A stretch of DNA of 15,912 bases from JAUWTJ01 sp965603015 (GTDB lineage: Bacteria; Pseudomonadota; Alphaproteobacteria; M2410): positions 1 to 15,912 of the forward strand of contig CBFDBJ010000081.1 of NCBI GenBank assembly GCA_965603015.1. Direction: 5' to 3'. Position 1 is the first letter of the stretch. Each line of letters starts with the position of its first letter. Below are positions 1 to 6,733 of this stretch, in pieces. The position numbers and the translations under genes were made by a program. Below the pieces are notes generated by a model, which saw only the letters and a list, made by a program, of their open reading frames with translations, was not told where the DNA came from and searched no databases.

Positions 1-374
1 TCAGCGACATCCCTGGCGAGCGGCACATCCAGCGGCGGGATCAGATCATTGTGAAGTTGCTGCGTGCTGACAATTGGAAGTCGGGACAGAACGACAAGAT
101 TGTGCACGTCCCGCGGATCCTCCCTGCCGGTCTGATGCGTGAACGACCGGTGATATTCGGAGTATTTTGATCCTTCCAGGAGCACATCGAGGGCGTGTAG
201 TGTCCGTATCTCTAATCCCGCTTCGCGCCGCGCATTGACCTCCTGCAGGCAAAGAATGTCGGCATCGAGCCTTTCGAGCTGAGGGCGCAGGATGGGAAGC
301 CGGTCCGACAGAGCGACACCCTGACGTTCGCCGAGATTCTCAAGGTTGAAGGTGGCAATCCTGAGATGAGACAT
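1..374 (-). CDS. Endonuclease/exonuclease/phosphatase-family protein (partial)
   Basis: Only the first 124 residues are in the window; the rest lies beyond the left edge. The N-terminus reads RIATFNLENLG, the opening beta strand of the EEP fold with its conserved Asn. It is followed by DADILCLQEVN (about residues 38-47), whose Glu is the usual divalent-metal ligand, and by HNLVVLSRLPI (about 91-101), a typical EEP strand. Members of this family hydrolyse phosphodiester or phosphomonoester bonds in nucleic acids, lipids or sugars, so the substrate cannot be told from this part. The start is ATG at 374, with GAGGA seven bases upstream on the minus strand. The gene is divergent from the nqr-like operon. 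No signal peptide is seen, so a cytoplasmic location is likely. Family assignment is firm; specific function is unknown. Confidence 0.88.
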   Translation of the reverse strand, partial: MSHLRIATFNLENLGERQGVALSDRLPILRPQLERLDADILCLQEVNARREAGLEIRTLHALDVLLEGSKYSEYHRSFTHQTGREDPRDVHNLVVLSRLPIVSTQQLHNDLIPPLDVPLARDVA

Positions 375-716
375 TTGCAGTTCCTCATGAATCCCTGTCT
401 CAATACCCTATGCAAAGCAGGGAGAAAATCAATGTGACATCCAGCCCCCCCTAACCGGTGAACCTGCTCTCTCTGCAGGCGATTGTACGCGCACTTTACG
501 GCGTCAGGCCGATCCGGTCTTCATGTACCTTGATTTCCTGTGTTGTGCCCGGCAGCATGGTTTGGACCCCGTGATTGACGACCTCGGCAAGGCAACAGCG
601 GGTCAAATCACGACCGCGTCGCAGTGTCACTCCTGACTTGCACTGGTTTTGATCGCATGTTGGGGCTAACATCACAGCCGGCCCTTGGCCGCACCCTTGC
701 CGGAGCGTCAGACCAA
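375..716. other. Spacer between the divergent EEP gene and the nqr-like operon
   Basis: This stretch separates two divergent genes and should hold both promoters. I see no clear paired -35/-10 boxes for the plus-strand operon and no hairpin followed by a T run. For the minus-strand gene a weak TTGATT and TAGGGT pair lies at about 410-435, too poor to call. A minus-strand open frame at 496-672 encodes a 58-residue peptide and is listed separately as doubtful. There is no trace of nqrA, which normally precedes nqrB. Confidence 0.5.
496..672 (-). CDS. Doubtful small protein, 58 aa
   Basis: A minus-strand frame starting at ATG 672 and ending in TAA at 496 gives a 58-residue peptide. Its second half (RCCLAEVVNHGVQTMLPG, then a mixed charged tail) has the residue balance of a real soluble protein, and the codons there are not AT-skewed. 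Against this, the ribosome binding site is weak (AAGGG about nine bases upstream), I recognise no family, and the frame continues upstream to 726 without a better start. It would lie between the nqr-like operon and the EEP gene, in the same direction as the latter. It contains three cysteines but no CxxC pair. It could equally be a chance frame in a promoter region. Confidence 0.22.
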   Translation of the reverse strand: MLAPTCDQNQCKSGVTLRRGRDLTRCCLAEVVNHGVQTMLPGTTQEIKVHEDRIGLTP

Positions 717-1559
717 ATGGAACCAAAGCCCCTACCTGACATTGTCTCTCTGGCCCTTTGCGGCAAGACCCGCGCCGATGCCCCGCGCGATGACCTGTTC
801 AGGCTATTGGCCCTTGTGCCACCTCTCCTCGTTCGATTTTTGCAAGAGGACAGCACCGGGGCCTCTGCGCGGCTGGCTCTCATGGCGCTTGCCCTTGCGA
901 CCGCGTGGGCATGGAGCGCCGTATTTGCACGGAAGCTGACACTGGCGCCGCAAATCCGCCAATTGAGCTTTGCCATGATGTTCACCCTGATGCTGCCCGC
1001 ATCGGTGGGGCCAGGCGGCGCCTTGTTGGCGATCAGTTTCGGGTGGGTCGTGGGAGATGCGATATTTGGTGGCAAGCCCATTTTGCCGCCGGCTCTTGTG
1101 GCGCTGTCATTTGCGGTTTTCTCCTTTCCCGGGGGCGGATACGAAACACTGGAAATTCTGTCTGCACCGCCGAGCTTTTTGCTGGCCGCATCATGTTTGC
1201 CAGGGGCAGCGTGGTTGCTGTGGAAAAGGCTCTTGCCATGGCGCATAGTTGCCGGTGCGGCAGCAGGCACTGTAGCAGTTGCTCTGTTGATGGCTACGCC
1301 TTCATCGCCGCCGTGGTGGGAGCATTTCATCCTGGGCACATTCAGTATCGGTGTTCTGTTTTTGACGGCATCGCAGGAAAGCACCCCCCGTCTGCAAAGT
1401 GCGCGCTGGCTCTATGGCGCGATGGCAGGTGGGCTGATAATCATCATTCGCCTTGCCAACCCCGATCAGCCCGACGGCGTGGTGCTTGCGGTTCTGGTCA
1501 GCAGCCTGTTCGCCCCGCTTCTGGATCGCGCCGTGAGCTGGAGGACCGGCCATGACTAG
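717..1559 (+). CDS. nqrB: NqrB/RnfD-family membrane subunit, shortened
   Basis: This is a multi-pass membrane protein of the NqrB/RnfD family. Recognisable family blocks are ISFGWVVGDAIFGG (the family ISFGVVxGKxIFGG block), LLPWRIVAGAAAGT, and the C-terminal NPDQPDGVVLAVLVSSLFAPLLD, which matches the NqrB end closely. NqrB of Vibrio is about 400 residues; this one is about 280. Between the FGG block and PWRIVAG it has only about 55 residues, where NqrB normally has roughly 100 including the SGAT motif whose Thr carries covalent FMN. No SGAT or SxxT equivalent is present. The family TGRN after FGG is also missing. ATG 717 is preferred because a GGAG lies 11 bases upstream. ATG 657 and GTG 624 are in-frame alternatives without a visible ribosome binding site. 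It overlaps nqrC by 8 bases. The subunit is probably real and expressed, but flavin content and quinone role differ from textbook NqrB. Confidence 0.8.
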   Translation: MEPKPLPDIVSLALCGKTRADAPRDDLFRLLALVPPLLVRFLQEDSTGASARLALMALALATAWAWSAVFARKLTLAPQIRQLSFAMMFTLMLPASVGPGGALLAISFGWVVGDAIFGGKPILPPALVALSFAVFSFPGGGYETLEILSAPPSFLLAASCLPGAAWLLWKRLLPWRIVAGAAAGTVAVALLMATPSSPPWWEHFILGTFSIGVLFLTASQESTPRLQSARWLYGAMAGGLIIIIRLANPDQPDGVVLAVLVSSLFAPLLDRAVSWRTGHD

Positions 1560-2292
1560 CTTCAACCCGCTCACCTGGTGGCGATCCTTCCTGGCCCTGC
1601 CAAATGCACGTCCACTCAAAGCCATCGGCGTTGTCTTTCTTGTGGCGCTGGTTTGCTCCTTTGCCGTGTCGCTGACGGCTGTAACCCTGAAACCACTGCA
1701 GGATGCCAACCGTCTGCGCGAGAGTGCCGCCAGCCTCGTTGAGGTTTTGGAGGTGTTGGGCGGGGGCACGCCGAGAGCGCACATGGTGGATCTCGCCAGC
1801 GGAAACTATACAAAACGCGATCCTGGCACCTGGACCAAGATTGACCCCGACAACGACATCGCCGGACTGGGCCAGTTGGAGACCGTGGCCAGGGTTTACG
1901 AATTGTACGAAAATGATCGATTGAAACTGGTGATCCTGCCAGTACGCGGGTCGGGCTACCAATCCATGTTGAAGGGGTATCTGGCATTAAAAGACGATCT
2001 CAACACAGTCGCTGCGCTCACATTCCACGAACAAGGTGAAACCCCCGGCATGGGCGCGCGGGTTGCTGAAAAGGAGTGGCAAACTCTTTGGGCCGACAAG
2101 CAAGTGACCGACGAAAGCGGCGCGATCCGCATTGAGGTCGTCCGGGGTGAAGCGACTGGCGTGCATGAGGTCGATGGCATCTCCGGCGCTACCCGCACCG
2201 GTTCGGGCGTTACCGATCTGGTGCAGTTCTGGCTCGGTCCAAACGGTTATGGTCCCTATCTCGCACGCCTGAAGGCGGAGGGGGCAGAATGA
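1552..2292 (+). CDS. nqrC: Na+-NQR subunit C, FMN-binding
   Basis: A 246-residue protein, close to the usual length of about 257. One N-terminal membrane helix (about residues 23-44) is followed by an extracytoplasmic FMN-binding domain. The motif DGISGATRTGSGV (about 208-220) holds Thr214, which in characterised NqrC is esterified to FMN phosphate by ApbE. In Na+-NQR the NqrC flavin passes electrons on to the covalent FMN of NqrB, which appears to be missing here. Other family blocks are LVILPVRGSGYQSMLKGYLA and FHEQGETPGMGARV. ATG 1552 overlaps the end of the nqrB-like gene by 8 bases, and the 3' end overlaps nqrD by ATGA, so translation is probably coupled. All expected residues are present. 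Confidence 0.96.
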   Translation: MTSFNPLTWWRSFLALPNARPLKAIGVVFLVALVCSFAVSLTAVTLKPLQDANRLRESAASLVEVLEVLGGGTPRAHMVDLASGNYTKRDPGTWTKIDPDNDIAGLGQLETVARVYELYENDRLKLVILPVRGSGYQSMLKGYLALKDDLNTVAALTFHEQGETPGMGARVAEKEWQTLWADKQVTDESGAIRIEVVRGEATGVHEVDGISGATRTGSGVTDLVQFWLGPNGYGPYLARLKAEGAE

Positions 2293-2939
2293 GCATAAAA
2301 GACAGGCCCCTGATCGAACCCATCTTGATCACCAACCCGGTGACGGTTCATGTGCTCGGTATTTGTTCGGCACTTGCTGTGACCACCTCACTTGCCACAG
2401 CATTTGTGATGAGTGCCGCGCTGATTTTCGTTCTGAGTTTGTCCAATACCTCAATCAGCCTGATCCGCCGCCATATTCCCAATTCGGTCCGGCTAATTGT
2501 GCAGATCACCATCATTGCGTCGCTGGTCATTGTCGTTGACCAGGTCCTGCAGGCGTATTTCTTTGACATGAGCAAACGTCTCAGCGTCTTCGTCGGCCTG
2601 ATCGTGACCAACTGCATCGTGCTGGGACGGGCCGAGGCCTTCGCCATGAAAAACCCACCTGGACCAAGCCTGCTGGATGGCATTGGCAACGGCCTGGGTT
2701 ACGCCTGGATCCTGCTGCTGATCGGCGCGGTGCGTGAACTGTTGGTGGCGGGCACACTGCTCGGCCGGACCATCCTGCCTCTGGTTGATGACGGCGGATG
2801 GTTTACACCGCTGCAATTGATGGCCCTGCCGCCGGGGGCCTTCTTTCTGCTTGCAATGCTGATCTGGGCGGTGCGCTCCCTGCGTCCGGAGCAACGCGAA
2901 GCGTTGCCCGGCGCGAGGGATGAGGAGAGCGCCTCATGA
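2289..2939 (+). CDS. nqrD: Na+-NQR subunit D
   Basis: A 216-residue, six-helix membrane protein of the NqrDE/RnfAE family, the normal length. With NqrE it forms an inverted-repeat pair holding a non-haem iron centre in the membrane. Cys26 (in LGICSALAVTTSL) and Cys109 (in GLIVTNCIVLGRAEAFA) match the two NqrD cysteines known to take part in that centre. The block AMKNPPGPSLLDGIGNGLGY is characteristic of NqrD and RnfE and helps separate it from NqrE. The short hydrophilic C-terminus (about 199-216) is charged and cytoplasmic. It begins with an ATGA overlap on nqrC and ends with an ATGA overlap on nqrE. Confidence 0.96.
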   Translation: MSIKDRPLIEPILITNPVTVHVLGICSALAVTTSLATAFVMSAALIFVLSLSNTSISLIRRHIPNSVRLIVQITIIASLVIVVDQVLQAYFFDMSKRLSVFVGLIVTNCIVLGRAEAFAMKNPPGPSLLDGIGNGLGYAWILLLIGAVRELLVAGTLLGRTILPLVDDGGWFTPLQLMALPPGAFFLLAMLIWAVRSLRPEQREALPGARDEESAS

Positions 2940-3538
2940 GTGAATTGCTGCTCAATGCCATCTTCAGCGAAAATCTGGCTCTGGCCTATTTCCTTGGCAT
3001 GTGCACGTTCCTTGCCGTATCCCGGCATTTCGAAACTGCATTCGGGTTGGGTCTCGCAGTGATCGCGGTTGAAACCATCACCGTCCCCATCAACAACCTG
3101 ATCTTCAACGGCCTGCTGGCCGACGGTGCGCTGGCGTGGGCCGGTCTGGAAGATGTGGATTTGCGTTTTCTGACGCTGATCGCTTCCATTGGCGTAATCG
3201 CTGCAACAGTGCAAATCCTCGAAATGGTGCTTGATCGCTTTTTCCCCGAACTCTATCGGGCGCTTGGCATCTTTTTGCCGTTGATTACCGTCAATTGCGC
3301 CATTCTCGGCGCCAGCCTCTTCATGATTGAGCGGCACTATACGTTTTCTGAAAGCATCGTATACGGATTCGGTTCGGGGCTCGGTTGGGCGCTGGCGATC
3401 TGGGCGCTGGCAGCGCTGCGCGAACGCGTTGATGAAAGTCTGGTGCCGGAGGGGCTTCGGGGGCTGGGGCTTGCCTTTATCCTGACGGGTCTGATGTCCA
3501 TGGGCTTTGCCGTCTTCGGCGGACTGGAGATCGGGTGA
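2936..3538 (+). CDS. nqrE: Na+-NQR subunit E
   Basis: A 200-residue, six-helix membrane protein, matching NqrE length (about 198). Cys23 (FLGMCTFLAVSR) and Cys121 (LPLITVNCAILGASLF) correspond to the NqrE pair that shares the intramembrane iron with NqrD. The blocks ETAFGLGLAVIAVETITVP and LYRALGIFLPLITVN are typical. The C-terminal stretch RGLGLAFILTGLMSMGF is also diagnostic. The gene starts inside an ATGA overlap with nqrD. Seven bases separate its stop from the nqrF ATG. No odd features. Confidence 0.96.
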   Translation: MSELLLNAIFSENLALAYFLGMCTFLAVSRHFETAFGLGLAVIAVETITVPINNLIFNGLLADGALAWAGLEDVDLRFLTLIASIGVIAATVQILEMVLDRFFPELYRALGIFLPLITVNCAILGASLFMIERHYTFSESIVYGFGSGLGWALAIWALAALRERVDESLVPEGLRGLGLAFILTGLMSMGFAVFGGLEIG

Positions 3539-3545
3539 GGCCACA

Positions 3546-4772
3546 ATGATCGAAATCCTTCTTGCCAGCGCGATCTTTACGGGACTGATCATGGTCCTGG
3601 CATTGATCGTTCTGATCGCCCGCTCGGTTCTTCGAGAAAAGGGTGTCGCGCGGCTGACCGTGAACGGCGAACGGGTGATTATGGCCGAGCGTGGTGAAAA
3701 ACTGCTCCACGCGCTGGATGAAGGGGGCGTACACCTGCCCACATCGTGTGGCGGTGTCGGCACCTGCGGCCTGTGCCGGGTTCAAATTTCAAGTCCCGGC
3801 CCGAGTGACATCGTCTGGCCGATTGAGCGCGACCAACTGGGCGAAGATGAAACTGCCAAGGGCTTCCGCCTCGCCTGCCAGACTGTGGTGCGCGGCGATC
3901 TGGATTTGACGGTTTCACCGGAACTGCTTGTTGCGAAAAGCTGGCAATGCTCCGTCAAAGAAACCCGCACCCTGGCGCCCTTGATCAAGGAAATTACGCT
4001 TGATCTGCCCAAGGGGGAATGTCTCGCATTTCCAGCGGGGTGCTATGTGCTTCTGACCGCACCGCCCTTCAGGTTGTCGTACTCGGACATCAAGATTGCA
4101 CCCGAATATGAAGCGGACTGGCATCACATGGGTCTTAGGCAGCTTGCAGTCACAAACGACACGGAACAGACCCGCGCATATTCTCTCGTCAATCGTCCCG
4201 GCGATTCGGACAAGCTTGTCCTCAACATTCGCCTCGCCCTGCCGCCAACCGCCAGCCCGGATGCACCGCCCGGAGTGGTTTCTTCATATCTGTTTGGACT
4301 CAGCACGGGCGACAAGGTGCAGGCGTCCGGCCCGTATGGAACTTTCTTTGTGCAACACACGCACTGCGAAATGGTTTTCATCGGCGGCGGGGTCGGCATG
4401 GCGCCGCTTTATGCCCATGTCTACGACCAACTTGAGCGCGTGAAAACCCGGCGAACAATCAGCTTTTGGTATGGCGCGCGCGGGCTTGCGGACCTCTACT
4501 ACGCCGACGAGATGGAAAAACTGGCGCAGGACCATGACAACTTTTCCTGGCATGTGGTACTATCGGACCCGGCACCGGATAGGTCCTGGGCGGGTGAGCG
4601 AGGGTTTGTGCATGAAGTCGTCTACGACAAATATCTCAGCACTCACCCGGACCCGCAAAGTTGCGAGTATTACCTGTGCGGACCGCCGCTGATGATCGAG
4701 GCCGTGCAGACCGTGTTGGGTAAACTGGGCGTGCCGCCGGAGCAAATATTCTTTGATGATTTTGGGGGCTGA
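3546..4772 (+). CDS. nqrF: Na+-NQR subunit F, NADH dehydrogenase flavoprotein
   Basis: A 408-residue protein, the same length I know for Vibrio NqrF. It oxidises NADH and starts the electron path. Order of parts: an N-terminal membrane helix (about 3-25); a 2Fe-2S ferredoxin domain with SCGGVGTCGLC (Cys68, Cys74, Cys77) and a fourth Cys at about 111 in RLACQTVV; an FAD domain with RAYSLVN; and an NADH domain with GGGVGMAPLYAH, WYGARGLADLYY and YYLCGPPLM. It ends in DDFGG, typical of NqrF. ATG 3546 is chosen over the in-frame earlier start at 3507, which would lie inside nqrE: it gives the family length, places the membrane helix at the N-terminus, and has GAGG five bases upstream. All cofactor ligands are present. 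Confidence 0.97.
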   Translation: MIEILLASAIFTGLIMVLALIVLIARSVLREKGVARLTVNGERVIMAERGEKLLHALDEGGVHLPTSCGGVGTCGLCRVQISSPGPSDIVWPIERDQLGEDETAKGFRLACQTVVRGDLDLTVSPELLVAKSWQCSVKETRTLAPLIKEITLDLPKGECLAFPAGCYVLLTAPPFRLSYSDIKIAPEYEADWHHMGLRQLAVTNDTEQTRAYSLVNRPGDSDKLVLNIRLALPPTASPDAPPGVVSSYLFGLSTGDKVQASGPYGTFFVQHTHCEMVFIGGGVGMAPLYAHVYDQLERVKTRRTISFWYGARGLADLYYADEMEKLAQDHDNFSWHVVLSDPAPDRSWAGERGFVHEVVYDKYLSTHPDPQSCEYYLCGPPLMIEAVQTVLGKLGVPPEQIFFDDFGG

Positions 4773-5741
4773 ATGCTCATTTCTCGAAGACAGATTCTGA
4801 AGTTCACCACTGGCGCGGCCTTCACGGCCATGCTCCCGGCCTCGGCTCAGGCCGGCAGCGTGCGCATCGAGACCGGTCCTGCCTTTGGTTCGGCGTGGCG
4901 GCTCGTCCTGCCTGACACAAGAGAGGCTGCTCTTGCTCGCGGCCGTGTCGAGGCCATCGTGGCACGGATTGACGCGCTCATGTCTCCTTTCCGTCCGGAT
5001 TCAGAAGTCGCGCGCTTCAACGATAGTGGCGGACTTGGGGTCAGCCTATCTGACGAAACCCGCGGCGTTGTTACCGCCGCCCTTGAACTGGCCAGAGCCA
5101 GCGACGGCGCCTTCGATCCCACCAGCGCGCCCATGGGACGGCGCTTTGGGTTCGGCTCGACGCGCATTGGCGCGGTCTGCCCGGCCGGTCATTTCGCGGA
5201 CTTGCGTCTGGTCGAAAATGAACTGCAGTCCGCGCGCCCGGGACTGACCCTTGATCTGTGCGCCATCGCCAAGGGCTATGCGATGGATGAGATCGTTACC
5301 GCGCTGGGCGGACTGGATTTCCTCATCGAGATGGGCGGCGAGATTGCCGCGCGCGGGCGCCATCCCGGTGGACGGCGCTGGCGGATGGGTATTGAGCGCC
5401 CCGGCAGTCGCGCCCTGCAACGGGTCTTCCAGGCCGATGGCCGCGCGCTGGCGACATCCGGTGACGCGGTTCAGGGCTATACCATCGGCGAGCAGCACTA
5501 TGGCCACGTAGTAGATCCACACACGGGCAGACCCGTCTCCAACGGTGTCGCCTCGGTCAGCGTGCTGGCGCAAACCGGCCAGCTTGCCGACGGTCTGGCA
5601 ACGGCGGCCATGGTGCTGGGGCCGGAAGGAGCGCGCGACCTGCTGGCCAACCATGACGCCAGCGCGCTGTTTGTGATGCGCCGGGCCGACGGGCTGGAAG
5701 AGGTGGACGTCGCAGGTTTTTTCAGGGAGCAGTCGCCATGA
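4773..5741 (+). CDS. apbE: FAD:protein FMN transferase
   Basis: ApbE transfers FMN from FAD to a threonine in its target proteins, here expected to be NqrC Thr214. The 322-residue protein begins with a twin-arginine export signal (SRRQILK, hydrophobic stretch, cleavage likely after AQA at residue 27), so it acts outside the cytoplasmic membrane. Family blocks in order: FDPTSAP (about 114-120), LDLCAIAKGYAMD (160-172, FAD and Mg binding; the common form is LDLGGIAKGYA), EMGGEIAARG (186-195), ALATSGD (225-231), HVVDPHTGRPV (245-255) and LADGLATAAMVLG (271-283). ATG follows the nqrF stop directly, with GGGGGC upstream. The stop overlaps nqrM by ATGA. Intact by every block visible. Confidence 0.96.
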   Translation: MLISRRQILKFTTGAAFTAMLPASAQAGSVRIETGPAFGSAWRLVLPDTREAALARGRVEAIVARIDALMSPFRPDSEVARFNDSGGLGVSLSDETRGVVTAALELARASDGAFDPTSAPMGRRFGFGSTRIGAVCPAGHFADLRLVENELQSARPGLTLDLCAIAKGYAMDEIVTALGGLDFLIEMGGEIAARGRHPGGRRWRMGIERPGSRALQRVFQADGRALATSGDAVQGYTIGEQHYGHVVDPHTGRPVSNGVASVSVLAQTGQLADGLATAAMVLGPEGARDLLANHDASALFVMRRADGLEEVDVAGFFREQSP

Positions 5742-5893
5742 TCTCCTTTGTTCTCGGCTTTCTTGTCTTCGTCCTGGTCAGTGCCGGTCTGGGCCTCGGC
5801 ACCATGCTCGGTCGCGGACCGTTGCGCGGATCATGCGGCGGCGACACTGTGATCAGCATATGCCCGATCTGCACACAAGAGGATGAACGATGA
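5738..5893 (+). CDS. nqrM: Na+-NQR maturation protein NqrM (DUF539)
   Basis: A 51-residue protein with one N-terminal membrane helix (about residues 2-23), then GRGPLRGSCGG and CPIC near the end. This is the layout of NqrM, a small factor needed to deliver iron to the NqrD/NqrE centre. Cys33 falls in the SCGG motif at the position reported as essential in Vibrio NqrM. The family usually has four conserved cysteines; only three are present here (33, 42, 45). The gene overlaps apbE by ATGA at its start and the CBS gene by ATGA at its end, so it is certainly part of the operon. Confidence 0.9.
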   Translation: MISFVLGFLVFVLVSAGLGLGTMLGRGPLRGSCGGDTVISICPICTQEDER

Positions 5894-6279
5894 CACGCAC
5901 GGTTGCTGATATCATGGCCACTGAACTGGTGACCTTTTCGCCGGATACCATCATCCACAAGGCCATTCAGGTCTTGCTGGATCAGCGCCTGTCCGGCGCG
6001 CCGGTGGTCGACGACACCGGCAAGCTGGTCGGTATGTTGTCAAAAAAGGATTGTCTCAAAGTCGTATTAAGTTCCAGCTATTATCAGGACTGGGGTGGAA
6101 CCGTACGCGACTATATGAGCACGGATATATCGACACTTGATCCTGATACTGACCTTGTGAGTGCTGCCGAGTTTTTTCTCAACAGCACGTTCCGGCGGTT
6201 TCCGGTTTTGCGTGATGGCCGGCTCGTCGGTCAGATCAGTCGGCACGACGTCCTGCGGGCCCTGATTGAAGGTGCATGA
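5890..6279 (+). CDS. Two-CBS-domain protein, last gene of the nqr-like operon
   Basis: A 129-residue protein made of one CBS pair and little else. CBS1 spans about 5-60 (VADIMATELVTFSPDTIIHK, then GAPVVDDTGKLVGMLSKKD). CBS2 spans about 72-128 (VRDYMSTDISTLDPDTDLVS, then RRFPVLRDGRLVGQISRHD). CBS pairs commonly bind adenine nucleotides such as AMP, ATP or NAD(H) and tune a partner protein. There is no membrane helix or catalytic domain, so it should be a soluble cytoplasmic sensor. Its ATG overlaps the nqrM stop, so translation is tied to the complex. A role in sensing energy or redox state for the Nqr-like enzyme is inference from position only. Confidence 0.9.
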   Translation: MTRTVADIMATELVTFSPDTIIHKAIQVLLDQRLSGAPVVDDTGKLVGMLSKKDCLKVVLSSSYYQDWGGTVRDYMSTDISTLDPDTDLVSAAEFFLNSTFRRFPVLRDGRLVGQISRHDVLRALIEGA

Positions 6280-6367
6280 CCCGGGTCTGACAGGCATCTC
6301 AGTGTGTCAAGTCGCCAGGCGGCACGATGGCAACGCGCGGCCGGTGCCAAAACACCTTCGGGACCCT

Positions 6368-6667
6368 CTACTTGCACCTGAATTTCATTGAACGATTTTT
6401 CTTTGCCTTGGCGACCCGATGGCTCTTGCTGGCCGATACTGTCACGCCGCCATCACCGGCAAGGCTTATGACAATGTATTCTTTCACGCCGCAGCGGTCG
6501 CGCGCGCTTCGATGGCAGTGATCCCAGGAGTGTCCCGGGCCGCTACAATTAATGATATGAGGAGGATGTCGGCGCTGGTCCTGCCAGGATTCCCAGCGAA
6601 CCCCCAAGGCCGTACCACATCCCGATAGCGGCAAGATTAGAGCAATAGCCACAAGCAAACGATACAT
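6368..6667 (-). CDS. Small cysteine-containing lipoprotein, unknown function
   Basis: A 99-residue protein with a lipoprotein signal: a basic start, a hydrophobic core, and LPLSGC with Cys17 as the lipid-modified residue. The residue after it is Gly, so outer-membrane sorting is likely. The mature part contains CSGPGHSWDHC (41-51) and a further Cys59, giving C-x9-C-x7-C with a conserved-looking GxxWDxC. I recall similar short lipoproteins with this cysteine/tryptophan motif in other proteobacteria, without a known function. The C-terminus (about 80-99) is very basic. ATG 6667 has a near-perfect AGGAGGTG at 6672-6679, four bases away, which is the main reason for calling it. It stands alone and converges with the CBS gene. 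Confidence 0.72.
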   Translation of the reverse strand: MYRLLVAIALILPLSGCGTALGVRWESWQDQRRHPPHIINCSGPGHSWDHCHRSARDRCGVKEYIVISLAGDGGVTVSASKSHRVAKAKKNRSMKFRCK

Positions 6668-6671
6668 GACC

Positions 6672-6679
6672 CACCTCCT
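6672..6679 (-). promoter_or_regulatory. Strong ribosome binding site for the small lipoprotein gene
   Basis: The minus strand reads AGGAGGTG followed by GGTC and ATG. This near-consensus Shine-Dalgarno sequence fixes the start of the lipoprotein at 6667 and suggests high translation. Confidence 0.8.
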
Positions 6680-6733
6680 GTGTGTTGTGCATTCTCGAAG
6701 GTCATCAGCCGGTGGAGATGACCTCGGAAGTGC

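Noticed and set aside
624..716. Upstream GTG 624 or ATG 657 as the nqrB-like start
   Set aside because: Neither has a visible ribosome binding site. ATG 717 has GGAG 11 bases upstream and avoids the minus-strand frame at 496-672. The choice remains uncertain.
608..1384. Long minus-strand open frame (258 codons) over the nqrB-like gene
   Set aside because: It is the mirror of the coding strand: rich in Ala, Arg, Ser and Thr, with no domain, while the plus strand shows clear NqrB family blocks.
2699..3763. Long minus-strand open frame (354 codons) over nqrD, nqrE and the start of nqrF
   Set aside because: It spans three well-supported plus-strand genes and its product has no recognisable family or hydrophobic core.
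6280..6367. Terminator after the nqr-like operon
   Set aside because: Short GC-rich inverted repeats such as CGCCAGGCG exist, but no stable stem with a following T run is present.
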